Of a stretch of 64,000 nucleotides of DNA, positions 48,563-61,370 are shown one piece after another; positions within the stretch are counted from its first letter, which is position 1, and every line of letters begins with the position of its first letter. A program made the translations under genes and the position numbers. Below the pieces are notes generated by a model. It was not told the origin of the DNA. It made no database searches and was given only the letters and a program-made list of their open reading frames with translations. The DNA is from Stenogyne calaminthoides (lineage: Eukaryota > Streptophyta > Magnoliopsida > Lamiales > Lamiaceae), in NCBI GenBank assembly GCA_037126765.1, contig JBBCBC010000026.1:6168037-6232036 (forward strand), written 5' to 3'.

Positions 48563-50236
48563 AAAGCATTATGGAGGATTTTCATACCAAAATTATGAAT
48601 ATATATTTTAAAATCTTTCAAAATATTAGATTTCTTGAAATCCATACGAATTGTTTAGATCTAAATATTGAATGAAAAAAAATCTTATATCATTTTAATG
48701 TTAATATGAATTATGAAAAATAAATAGGTGGGGAGTTTCTTGGTATTTGACAAAATAATTTATTTGAATAGTCATGTTGACTGATGCTACACAACTTGCA
48801 AATATTGCACCAATAACGCGAACAAGAAAGATAAATATTTAATTATCAATGTGTAATAAACATGATGTTTGACAAATTTGAGTTATAGAGTCAAAGTGTT
48901 TGTGGTAGATGGTATAAGCAACATTTCTTTGATTTTGTGAGAATACATGTTTCGAGCTCCTTGGTCAGAGTGCAAGTGATATGATAAACAACGCTTCAGA
49001 AGTTAGATCCTTATAATAAAATATAATTTTTCTTAGTTGATTTATATGTTCTTTTCTAATTAAGTACGAGTTAAATAATTACACACACAATAGGGAGATG
49101 GTATAGCAATTAACTACAAGATATTATTGGAAAAAAATTGATGTTCAAGATTAGCGTTTAAAAATGAGCATAAGAAAATTCTAATGACACTTTTAGTGTG
49201 ATTAAAATTAGTGCTAAAGAAAATTCTATCTCTAATTTTGACAACAATATAATATGTTCAAATTCAAAGAAGAAAAAGATGATCAAAGTCAATATTGAAA
49301 AAAATTAGTTGAATAAATAATTATTTCTCTTACCTCCCTTCCATATAAACCTAAACTTTTATTTGAATTTTTCAACAACAACAAATATTTTTTTTATATT
49401 AACTTTAAATTTTATGAGGGATATAATACTTTCTCTATAAAAAATATCATCAATAAAAAAAATATCTATTCAAAATTTTAAAAAATACTTTAATATAAAT
49501 ACTTATAAAAAATTAATGCTAATTAATTGTGCAATTATAATCGTACATTGCACGAGTTCTAGTATATTATTTAATAACTTCATATTATAATTCCGTTGTC
49601 AAAAAAAAAAAACTTCATATTATAATTTCATCTTTTAATAATTTTAATTAGTTGGTAAAGAAAAAGAAGTTGGGGTTGAGTAGACTAGACATCTTTTTAC
49701 AGATCTAACGAGGCAAATGGGCTGGACCAATCCAACACCACCATTTAACTTAGCCCGTTAAGATGGGCCGGGCCGAACCACAGCTCTAATTAAGTGTTTT
49801 TATCTAAGGAAACAAATGGCACCACTAATTTTAAAAATAAACTCCATTTCTAATTTTCCTAATTATAATAGGGCTAAGTCTCGTATGATGCTTTGTATAA
49901 TGTCTACACTTTATAATGTATTTTAAGATATTATGTGCATCATTTTTACCATACGTCCACTATTATTATTATTGTTTATAAATATCAATATTTTATTTGT
50001 AAAAGTTCTTTCTCCCGAAATTTTAGGAAGTATATATTTGTTTATAGTTTGAGAGTCTTTGGAATTTTAAACCCCAAATCCCCGTTTAATTTTAAACCCC
50101 AAATTTTACCTTAAAAAAAGATTTATGCTTTTTCACCATCGAGTTTTGTTATATAAGATTTTAAATCCTCTAAAATTATACTCTATAATACACCTATTTT
50201 ATTTTTTTTTTTACAAGCACAATTTTCCATATACTA
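48563..50236. other. AT-rich intergenic sequence, no gene seen (copy B)
   Basis: Counterpart of 6475-8094. No coding or RNA gene signal. Confidence 0.55.
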
Positions 50237-50440
50237 CTCCTCTCGTCCTAACATTCTTTGAAAGATTTGCTTTTATTTTGACGTCCCAACATTCTTGAAA
50301 CATACCCAAAATATAAATAAATATAATATTATTACACTCATAACACCCTTATTTTATTCCACTCAAACCCACTAAAAATTCACTTTATTTGATTTGCGTG
50401 CCATTTCTAGGGTTTAAGTCCTCATCTTTGACGGAGGGAG
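50237..50440. mobile_element. Stowaway-like MITE, copy B
   Basis: Inverted CTCCTCTCGTCC / GACGGAGGGAG termini between TA dinucleotides, matching 8095-8296. Confidence 0.7.
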
Positions 50441-50736
50441 TATCAATTATCTATCGTCTGTTTTTCAATTATTATTATTATTTTCTATTCAACTCAATAC
50501 TTTTTGATCCAAGTTTTTTTTTACTTATTATCATTACATAATTATTCAATTATTTATATATTATCTTTTTTACAATATAATATTATTTCAATCATCTACT
50601 TTTTTCAAAATTTTACTTTATCAAAATTTACAAATTAAATCCATACTTTTAAATATACAAAATATAAATACATTTTTTACTTAAGTACCAAAAATTATTT
50701 CAAATTCCTTCTACATAAATTTTGCCGATTCTCTAA

Positions 50737-51090
50737 GGGTATGTTAGTTTTGAGCTTATAGTGGAGGTGGGAAATTAGACTTTGAAGTTTTAGTATTTTA
50801 AAATCTTGATGAATAGTTAAGATATATGTTTATTATATGATATTTTAGGTTAGGATGGTGGAAAAAAACGATTGATGTGATATTATTATATTATTTTTTG
50901 AGTGTATTGGAAGAATAAAATGTAGATATGAGTGTATTGAAAAATAAAATATAAAAGTAGTAGTAGGTTATGAGGTATAGTAGAATTAATAGAATTTTAA
51001 AATTAACTACTTAAAAGTCTCAAAATAAATGAAGTTTGAGATTGTAAAATTCAAAAAGTCGGTAGGGATAATCGCTAAACCAATATACCC
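50737..51090. mobile_element. Tourist-like MITE upstream of CPL1, copy B
   Basis: GGGTATGTTAGTTTTG... and ...AAACCAATATACCC between TAA flanks. The termini have drifted from the better-preserved pair in copy A (8590-8940). Confidence 0.68.
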
Positions 51091-51547
51091 TAAATTACAT
51101 TATGACTAATACGATACACATGAATCCAATCTCGTAAGTTTTTAAATAGAACCTAGGAACTTACGTATAGGGGGCACGAGGGAGGGTAGAGAGAGAGAAT
51201 ATAGTGAGAGAAAGCTATTAAATCATTCTTTCTGGATCTAGGGTTTTCAATTGAGTCATTCAAGCTCCTACGCATATATCCTCAAAATTTGATCTAAATT
51301 TCCAAGACGTCAACAAATCGACGACCCCCAAAAGCGCCGACCAACTTTTGTTCTGAAAACCCTAAAATATCAACGCGTTTCACTTACTTTTTTTCAGCAC
51401 TGATTTCTCTAGCAATCGATTTATAAATCTGGAAAGATAAACACCCCTGAATATTGGTTGATCGATCTATTGAATTATTGAATTTCTCCAAAATTATTCA
51501 GACCTAAATTTGAAATTATACTTTTTTTTTTATTAAAGGAAGAACAA
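51091..51547 (+). promoter_or_regulatory. Probable CPL1 core promoter and 5' untranslated region, copy B
   Basis: Nearly identical to 8944-9396, with the same TTTAAATAGA TATA-like word (near 51140), GA-rich stretch and leader. There is nothing here to suggest silencing of one copy. Confidence 0.4.
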
Positions 51548-54500
51548 ATGTATAGAAAATTGGTGCTGGTGTATGAAGGGGAGAGATTGCTGGGAAGGGT
51601 GGAATTACAAGTTCAAGACGGCGTCGTATTAGGGGAGGAAATTCGGATTTCTCACTTTTCGCCGCCGAGCGAGCGGTGCCCTCCGCTCGCGGTGGTTCAC
51701 GCCGTGAATTCTGGCGGAATTTGCTTCAAATTGGAATCTACGGCGAATAACCGGGGGCAGCTTTCTGTTATGCACGCCACCTGTCTCAGAGATAACAAGG
51801 TATTGCCCACCAACAGTACAGAAAACTCAGCTGAATGGATAAATTAGAACTATCACTTTAATTCATTTAAAGAAGAAAGTCTTATCTCTAATAATTTTGA
51901 GAACCGAAAAACCCTAATTTATATGGACATTCAATTTTAAGATATTACAATGAAAAAAGTGTGAACTTTCTGAAAAGGAGACACAGTTGGTTTCAGAATA
52001 ACTGGACTTTAAGGACTCTGGACATATGAACATGAACATGGACAAAATAGAGTATAATTTTGAATGTGAATTTTCTGGGGTTTGTTTATTAATATTCAGA
52101 TAAAATTTGGAAATTTGTGGTCTACATTCAAGAAGAGGTTGGAAACCAGATTTCATTTATCATCAATTGATTTTTGAATTGAAACAAAGTTAATTCAGGA
52201 TAACTGGATGTGGACTCTGAACATAAGAACAGGGGCTCCAAAGCTTCATTTTTGAATGTGAATTTTGTGGGGTTTGATTATTAAAATGCAGATTAAACAT
52301 GGAATTTTGTTGATGTCGGAAACCAGATTTCGTTTCTCATCAATTGAAATGTACGACATTAAACGAGGATGACCCGAGATGATTAAAATCTAATTCAGGA
52401 TTGAATTACTTAACTAAAATTGCATCTTTTTTGGGTTTAAACATGTGAATTTAAGTGACTGGTGAAGGTCTTGTTAAATTGCTATATTTTGGGTGTAAAT
52501 CTTTAGACCTATAAACAGAGATTTAGACAATTATGCGTTCAGGGGAATTGTTTGAAACTGCTTTGAGAAATTTGTTTTGATGTCTGTGCTTTTACATAAC
52601 TATTGAAGCCTTTACGCATTTTCACTTACTGTTCAGGTGTATATGCTTTTAACTTTGGTTTTTTTGGAAGCCTGCTTAACTATACACATTATGCATTTCT
52701 TCTCTTATTTTCCCTATTTTAATTTTTAGGCAGCTGTAGCATCCATTGGAGGAGGGGAGTTTCATTTAGTTGCTTTGCACTCGAGAAAGCCTCAAGGACA
52801 AAACCCTGTTTTCTGGGGGTTCAATGTGGCATCGAGCCTTTACAATTCTTGTCTTGTTATGCTAAATCTCAGGTGTCTTGGAATTGTGTTTGATCTTGAT
52901 GAAACACTTATAGTTGCAAATACGATGCGATCGTTTGAGGATAGGATCGATTCTTTACAGAGAAAAATAAATTCTGAGTCTGATCCACAGCGTGTTGCTA
53001 GCATGCTAGCAGAAGTTAAACGCTATCAGGATGACAAAAGTATTCTGAAGCAATATGCAGAAAGTGATCAAGTGATTGAGAATGGGAAGGTGACGAGGTC
53101 CGAGTCTGAGGTTGTTCTGGCTGTGTCAGACAATCAGCAAACAATTGTCCGTCCAATTATCCGACTACAAGATAGAAATATCATTCTTACTCGTATTAAT
53201 CCACTGGTAAATATAGATACTATGCTCTATTGTCACAGTTTCTGATCCTAGTTTAATTTTGACTGTGGTTTTCGTTGGTATGTTTGTTTCGGGCTGGTAA
53301 AAAGGTGTTTGATTTGTATGTATGTTTGGTTGATAAGATGTAGTCTGGTACAATTGAGAAATTGATAGTGAGATTATTATATTTTGAATAATAAAGGTAT
53401 GTCTAGTTGGGAAAATGAGATGTGGAGAGAGACGGTATGTTTGTTTCAGGCTGTAGGGGTGTTGTGGAAGTCCTGATTGAGAAATCCGGGTATAGTAAAA
53501 AAGTGAATTTGACTTTTGAGTATGTTTGGTTGTTTTGATGTGGGGTAGGATTGAGAAAAGTAGGTGAAAGACTAATTGCTAGTGAGATTATTATATTATA
53601 AATTTTTTTTGTGTAATATTGAGAAAAAAGAAAATTATGAGTGAAAATGAGAAATTGTTAAGTGTAGGTAATATAGGTTAGGATCTTGAAGTTTAGCTGT
53701 AAAATCTTACTACCAAATCTGCACTATCGATCAAGAGATTGTTATAATCGTTCGAGATTGTTTTCTCACGGAAGATATCTACTTCCGACAACCATAATAA
53801 ATGCAAATTAGTGTTGTAAATTTTGTTATCCTGCATGATAAACATATGAAAGAGACTTTGAACTGCTGCAGATACGCGATACCAGTGTTCTTGTTAGATT
53901 AAGACCTGCATGGGAGGATCTTAAAAGCTATTTAATTGCAAAAGGTCGAAAGCGCTTTGAGGTTTTTGTTTGCACTATGGCAGAAAGAGATTACGCCTTA
54001 GAAATGTGGAGACTCCTTGATCCAGATTCGAATTTGATAAACCCAAGGGAGCTTTTGGATCGTATTGTGTGCGTAAAGTCTGGTACGCTCCTAGGTCTTC
54101 AAGTTTCAAATTAGAGTAACGGTGCACCAGTTGCACCATGCAACTAGTGTACAACTAATACTGTTCAATGAAACAACTAAAACTTTTCAGTGAAAACAGC
54201 TAATACTGACTAACTAATACCTTTTACTAAAATAACTAATACCATTTAACTTATGCACAGGTTGTAAAAAATCACTACACAATGTTTTTCAAGATGGAAA
54301 CTGCCATCCTAAGTTAGCACTGGTGATTGATGACCGTCTAAAAGTGTGGGATGAGAAAGATCAAAAAAGAGTTCACGTTGTTCCTGCTTTTTCACCGTAT
54401 TTTGCACCTCAAGCCGAGGTAATAAATCTTACTGACGGGAATAATATTTTCTTGGACAATTAACTATGGGGCCTAGCAGTTGAAGGGCAATATGTTTTCA

Positions 54501-55289
54501 ATTTGGCAAATGTAGGTCATTAATTTTTTTTCCGCAGATTATGCCCGTAAAAAATCAATTTTTGCACATTTAGGCCTAAATGTGCGAAAATTAATTAATG
54601 GCCTAAATGTGCGAAAATTAATTTAATTACCTGTGTTTGCCAAACTGGAAACATATTGTCCTTCAAGTTCTTACCCCCATAGTTACGGTCCTAAAAAAAT
54701 ATTATTCCGTTTGTTTGACAACCATTATGTCTAAACGAGCAACTAGTTCTTTTTGCTGATACTGATAATGTTAAAAACATTTTACCTGCAGGCCAACAAC
54801 ACTATCCCTGTGCTCTGTGTGGCAAGGAACGTAGCCTGTAATGTCAGAGGTAGTTTTTTCAAGTAAGCCTTTTTTTTTTTTTTTTTTTTTTTCAAGTAAG
54901 TTTCAGTTTTGGAAGGCTTCAGTTGGAAGGCCGTCTTATAGGGTTGACTTTATATTTTTGTTACAGAGATTTTGATGATGGTCTAATGCAACGAATTTCT
55001 GAAGTTGCATATGAAGATGATAGTAAAGACTTGCCTTCTGTACCTGATGTTGCCAATTACTTGGTTTCAGAGGTTAGTTTGATTTTAGACTTTGTTTCCA
55101 TGTTTTCACTTCCAAAAAAATGGAATTAGAATTTGCCTTTTTTCTCCAAGAAATACATTTTCCTCTTCCAGGAAAAGGTTTTATAGAAATTCTTTTATTC
55201 CTTCTTTTATTGCGTAGGGTGATCCATCGGATCCTAATGGAAACAAAGATTCAGTTCGTTTTGAAGGAATGGCAGACGCGGAGGTGTGA
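51548..55289 (+). CDS. CPL1: Open N-terminal part of CPL1 copy B (448 codons, exons 1-7, then stop)
   Basis: Spliced exons 1 to 7 are open from ATG 51548 to TGA 55287-55289, giving 448 residues. The catalytic DLDET (139-143), the VCTMAERDYALEMWRLLDP segment and VIDDRLKVW are all intact and match copy A except for scattered substitutions, such as I to L in exon 1. The product would end just after the phosphatase region and lack all later conserved blocks and both dsRNA-binding domains. It is 66 residues shorter than the product of copy A. A premature stop this far upstream of many exon junctions predicts nonsense-mediated decay of the message. Confidence 0.68.
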
Positions 55290-55743
55290 AGGAGATTGAA
55301 GGTAATTTTTATTTGATTTTTTTAAAATTATTTGATCTTTTGATGTCGAGATAAGGGAATGCCAAATTGCCAAGATGTGTGTGCGTATATGTTTTAACAT
55401 CAACTTGACGATCTAAAACTTTCAGGAGGCAACACAAGCTACTTCAACAGGTCCTAAGCCAACGATGAATTTAGATCCAAGAATTGCCTCTGCTCTCCAT
55501 CATGCAGTAACATCAGCCTCCTTTGCTATTCATCCGCCAACCATTCAAGGGCCAGCAATACCTTTTTTAAATCAACAATTACCTCAACTTACAAAAATTC
55601 TTAATTTAGAAAAACCCTTGCACAGTTCTCCCGCCCGCGAAGAGGGGGAGGTACCCGAATCTGAATTAGATCCCGATACAAGGAGGAGACTCCTTATTTT
55701 GCAACATGGTTAAGACATGAGAGAGCACCCTCTAAATGATCAG

Positions 55744-56900
55744 GTTCCTGCTCACATATATTTAAAATATATTCATTTGTAGAATATTGATATAATTTAA
55801 ACATTTTATTATTAAATTAAGGAGTGTTATCAAGTTGGGGCTTGAAGACTAGTAATATTATCAATTGGGGGCTTGGAAGATTTTTCCTATCGATTCAAGA
55901 CCTGAAAAATCGGAAACTATCAAATGGGGATTTGAAAGATAGAGCTACCAGTTTAGAACTCACATATTCTAAGACCATGTTTGACATCTTATACTTTCTA
56001 GTTATCCAACAATTGATATTTTTTATAAATCACAATTCCAAAAAAGTAAAAAGATATTAATTTCACCTGAGTGGAAAAAATTAGAAAAGAAAGTAGAAAG
56101 GAAAAAAATAATTTAGTTACATTAATAAATAAGGATATTCTCCGTTGTTGACTAATATTTTGTTTCAAAATGTTTGCCGTTTTAGCATTTTCCACATTTG
56201 TCTCTATTATATCCCTCCCTAAAATTTGTCCTTAATTTGGCACTTGTTCCTCTTTCCCCTCTCTCCCCCTCTCTCTCGAGAATTAATTGGTATCCCATAT
56301 ATAGTTGGCCATCTAAAGGGGTAAATCTGTAAAAAAAATTTGTTCCTTAATTCTATAAAAAATATCAAAATCGGCAAACATTATAAAACGAAGGGAGTAA
56401 ACTACAAACATGATCTTAATATTTACACTTAAATTGATAGTTTCTACCTTTTAGGCCCCACATTGAAAGTTTCCTATTTTTGAGGTCCTAAATCAATATG
56501 AATAATCTTTCAGATCCTAAATTGATAGTGTTAGTAACTTTCAGGCCCTGCCAGACAGTATTCCTAAAACAGATATATTTGAAAAAAATGGGGACCAAAT
56601 TATCTTCCTAGTCATATCGATAAGAAGGTTAAGGAAAAAAAAAGCCCCATTAGCGCCAATCGGATATTTTAAATAAAAGAAAATAGGAAAAGTTGGTCAC
56701 ATCAGATTTTACCTGATGGTTTACCTCTATAGCTGGTTGCTGGACCAAAATATCTAATTTGTGACTATTTTCAATTTGTGAATGTTGACAAGATGTGAAA
56801 CCGGAACAGGAATAACTTACCAGACTATAAAATCTATTTTTCCTATATTGGATTATAGAGTTTCATGTTTCCATCGTGCTGATTTACCTAAAATGATCAG
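55744..56900 (+). other. CPL1 intron 8 (copy B), bounded by a 21-bp direct repeat that contains both splice sites
   Basis: The flanking repeat is exact over 21 bp here (55734-55754 and 56891-56911), longer than the 18 bp seen in copy A, so copy B preserves the older state. It spans TGATCAG|GTTCCTG at both ends. Confidence 0.72.
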
Positions 56901-57698
56901 GTTCCTGCTCAGGCACCTGTGCAATCGGGACTTAATCAACCACATGGTTGGTTTCCTGTTGAAGAACTGAACCGGGTTTCACCACCCATGCAGTTTAATC
57001 CAGAGCCTCTTACTATTGATAAGAACCGGCCTAACTTTCTCCAACAGAGGCTTCCGAAGGAGGTATTTGGTTTCTCTTTTGTTATTTAGATAGTACAGAT
57101 GTGAAATAGATTTCATGGTTGATTAGTGATAAGGGGTATACGAGTGCAGGAACTTCCGCAAACAAGATCTAAGATTAAACGAGCCATTCCCTGATTTTCA
57201 TTCTATTTCTGGTAAGTCATGTGTATGAAAAGAAGCTATATTTATCATAGAATCTCCAAGAAAACTAGATACTTGCTGGAAAGCTTTGATTTGGGGTTTC
57301 TGCATGTGGCAAATGCTTAGAAAATTCTCACATAAAATCACAGGAAGTATATTGTTATATATGGATATTTTTCTGTTTTGACATGTTTGTCTTCAAATTG
57401 TCTTCTTAGTTCTTATGTCTTTAAGCATAATTTCATGTCACCTTCTTATTGATTGTTGCCACATCTTTGTTTACTGGCGCAATTTGATTGAATACCTTTT
57501 TCCTGTTTCCTCAAATAGGCTAAAGAGGTTACAGGTAACAAAAAAAGGAACAAAATGAAATAGTTATACAACAATATTGGTGTTACAAAAAAATACCATT
57601 TTAAAAGATGAGCTATTGCTTTCAATTAATGTATCATGGTAAGTCTCGTGCTTCCAAGTGTAAAGAACCCTTGTGTTAAAATTTGGTCAGGTTTATTA

Positions 57699-58000
57699 CT
57701 CCTCCTTTCCAAACAAGCTTCCCATCTTCCCATTTTGGGCGTCCCAACACATGCTTCCTATACCATTTTTGTAAACCCATTGACCCCACTACATCAAATA
57801 ATTATCCTCTATTTCATTTTATTTACATCAATTGCCACCGTTTTTTACTCTTATTTATCCTCACTTAACTTTATTCTCTCTCTTCAATCACATCAATTGT
57901 ACTACACCTCACATCACTTGTACCACAACACATTTTATATTAATACTCCTTAAATTCCGCGAATTCTTCCCATGAGAAGCTTGTTTTGGGACGGAGGGAG
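57699..58000. mobile_element. Stowaway-like MITE in CPL1 intron 10, copy B
   Basis: Counterpart of 15556-15858, with CTCCTCCTTTCC and GGGACGGAGGGAG termini between TA dinucleotides. Confidence 0.75.
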
Positions 58001-61000
58001 TAAAACAGTAGGAACTAGATAGTATGATTATATGAGAAGCTCATGTCCCTGATTTCAACGTACTGCTACATCTGTTTATGGCCAAGAGTTTTTTGTTGGA
58101 ATGCCAAAGTTACTGAACTTCAGATGTCATTAAAGTCCTATCCTTAATTCACTTCTTAAAAATGCACAAATATATTACTATGATTCGTATTGAGTAAATG
58201 TCCATATTGAGCACCATGAGACCTCTTAACAGTTTCCCCATTGGAATGGAAAGTTGAGAAAGACTTTTGTAAACAAATCGAATTGTATATGAGATTATTT
58301 TTGAATTTTACATTTAATGATTTAATAAGCTCTGATGTTTCGAGTGCCGCACAGTTTTTTATCTAAAGAATATTATTCTATCTTGAAGCATAGAATTTTA
58401 TATTCTCTATCATATTATTTTTGCTTCTATTTCTTTTGGCAACTTCATAGAAATCAAGGTTCAGATTCAGCTTATTTTATATCAATAAACATAAGTATTG
58501 GTTATATGTAACACGTGTTTTGATTTTGAAGGTGGGAATAGTCCCATGCCGTTGTCTTCACCAAACAAGGATATTGATCTTGAAACTGGACAAATGAATC
58601 CATGCAGTCTAACCTCTGTTGAAGCTTTATGGGACATTGCTATAAAGTGTGGAACAAAGGTGAAACTTCAGTTGATTCCTTTTTTGTATTTTTCATCCAA
58701 ACTGTCGTTTCCTGAGATGGTTGCATATTTCATAGGTGGATTTCAAGCAAACTCTAGTATCAAGCACAGAACTGCAGTTCTCTGTAGAGGTGAGTGCAGA
58801 CTCTTCTCTTATTGATATCAATTGAAAACTAAATAATTATGATCCAAGTTCAATAAGATTTTACAAATTTGTTGTCTTGTGCAGGTTTTGTTCCCTCTGA
58901 AGAAAATTGGAGAAGGAACGGGTAAAACAAGAAGGGGAGCACAGTGCCAGGCTGCTGATGGAGCTCTTTTTTATTTGGCCGGTAATGTACAAATGCTAAC
59001 GCCCTGATTGAGTTTAAGTTAAATTGGTCTTCTAAATATTAATGGGCGTTGTGCCTCTTCAGTGGTACTCCTATTTGTTGAATAAAATGAAACTATGGTG
59101 AGGGGAGTGACTTTGAAGATGAGGCAATTGAAAGTGACCATGGGATTTTGATGAGGAAAAGAATGATGATGACTATGTTGAGCTTAATGATTATGATTCT
59201 ACCTAATGAAACATGCTTTAGGAATTGTACTCTACTTAGTATAGTTAGTAATTTTGGTTTTATATTTTCTGTACATGTTTTATCATTTTAATTCTTTTTA
59301 AAATGGGTTTAGCAATATGCTGAGAAAGTTCATGTTTGCCATCTATGAATGCATTTTATCTTGGATTTAAAGAATGTTGGCGTCTAGAATGTGACTTATA
59401 ATCTTTATTGTAACATTTTTTTAAAAAAATCTTTTATATCTTACTTTAAAAAACAGGCTCCAGGAGCCCTTGCCACCTAGCTGCGCCTTTCACCTTTAAT
59501 AGCTATGTGACTATGTCTTTTAAGTTTGAAAGATTATAAACCAAGATTGCTACTTGTGCCAATATTTTTTTTTCTTGAGGAAGTTAGATGATTGGGCCGT
59601 TAGATTTGCAGTTATGGTATTTTCTGGTTTGGTGTGGCCACAAACTTTTTATATAGGGAGTAACAATTTTGTTTTATTTATTCAGGAGGAACGTAATTCG
59701 CTCGTTAGCTATAATGAAAGGCATTATGCTTAAGATTACAAAACTATAAGATTTGGAAATTGCATGATAACACGTGGTGACACTACCAATTAATAAATTC
59801 TTATAGAAAGATAGATTTGTTTACTTCTTACTGTTATTTGGTAAACAAAAAACAGGACTTAGGTTTCCTAGCATTGTAAGTCAATTTAAACAAAATCTGG
59901 TAAAACTGGGTCAACTTGTCACTTGAATATTAGCTGATTTTAAGTCTTAAATTGGTGAATTTTGTGGATGAGTGCTAATTCACTGTTGAGTCACTATTTT
60001 GTATGCAGATAAATTCTTGTCTCAGCCCAAATCTGATTTCAGCTACACACCTAAGGAGGAGTTTGTAGCATCAAGATCATCAAGGATTGTAGACCCTCAC
60101 ATTGAAAACTCCAAGAGGTTGATGAGTCCAATATCTGCTCTTAAAGAATTAGTAAGCATCACAAATTAAATGTCTACACATTAATGCTTTAATATCATGA
60201 TTGTGATTGACATAATTTTTGTTTTCAATTCTTCAGTGCATCATGGAAGGTCTTGGTGTTGCTTTTCAAACACGACCACAGTTTTCCTCTAATTGGGGCC
60301 ACAGAAATGGAGTGTGCGCTGAGGTTAGTGTTTGCTCTGGTCTATAACTGCATACAAAAATGACATCTTTTTATTAATGGATGTCTTAAAGTTATTTCTG
60401 GGAAGTTTCTTTCTCACGTGTTCTAGAGATTGCTGATCTGCGTGCTTTGAGTTCTGTTAGATTCTTAGCATCGTTATTATATGTTTTCATGTAGATCTAC
60501 TTCTGTTATGTCTTAAACTTCGAAGATTCATTGTGAAATGTCTTATTACTTAAGTGTAACTATGTTTAACTGCTTCTGATTTGTAAGTAGAGTTACTAGC
60601 TTGGGGGTTTTAGTTCTAGAAATTAAAGCCTCTTGTTCTTCAGATTCGTGCCTTTTGATTTTTTATTTTTTTTTTGGTTTTGTTGGGAATATCTAGATCA
60701 TTTTTCTCCTGCTTAGATTCTGTTTCTGATATTGGATCCTATGTCTTCCTTTATCCAAAAGAAAAAAAAAAGGGAAGATTACTTTTTAGTTAACTGTTCT
60801 CTCCCCTTTTGGCATTTTAGGTTGAAATAAATGGGCAAGTATTGGGCAAGGGAATTGGGCTAACCTTGGATGAAGCCAAATCTAAGGTGCCATTTTTTCG
60901 CAATTGAATTTCATGCCATTTATCTTAAAAGTCGGTCACTTTTAAAAAATGTAAATTATTTAATTTAGGCTGCTGAGAGGGCTCTTGGTGCTGTGAAATC

Positions 61001-61370
61001 CATGGTTGGTCAGTTTCCTTACAAACGTCAGGGTTCTCCAAGGTGAGTGGTGGCAATGTTATATTTATTCAGCTACCTATGTGTGTGACATTTATTTGGA
61101 TATTTTATATATATATATATATATTGGAGCTTTTTAGGTCGAATTTATTTTTAGCTGTATCTATTGAACAGTATTAGTTTTTCCCAGTTACATGGTGCAC
61201 AAAAGTGTTACTCCCTAGTTTTTACAGAGATGTGATTATGTTTGTAAATTGACCACCCTTGATTTTTAATTGTGATGTTCAGATTTATGCAGCAGGAGGC
61301 ACCAAATAAGAGACTAAAACCAGAAGCTTCTCGAGTTTTATATCGAGTTCCATCCACCCGCTACCCTTAA

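Larger units (their letters stand above)
51548..61370 (+). pseudogene. CPL1: RNA polymerase II CTD phosphatase-like 1 (CPL1/FIERY2 homologue), copy B, disrupted
   Basis: Same 18-exon gene as copy A. Exons: 51548-51799, 52730-53206, 53872-54082, 54261-54418, 54792-54862, 54967-55072, 55218-55301, 55426-55743, 56901-57062, 57150-57211, 58532-58659, 58736-58789, 58885-58981, 60009-60151, 60237-60323, 60821-60886, 60969-61042, 61283-61370. Lesions: TGA at 55287-55289 (codon 449, GGA in A), TAA at 55711-55713 (codon 549, CAA in A) and one extra A in exon 10. The positions broken in A are intact here: exon 8 has GAA, and exon 9 is a full 162 bases. In the first dsRNA-binding domain, VLFAGKKIGEG of copy A reads VLFPLKKIGEG. 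Every splice site is conserved. Role and regulation as for copy A. Confidence 0.88.
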
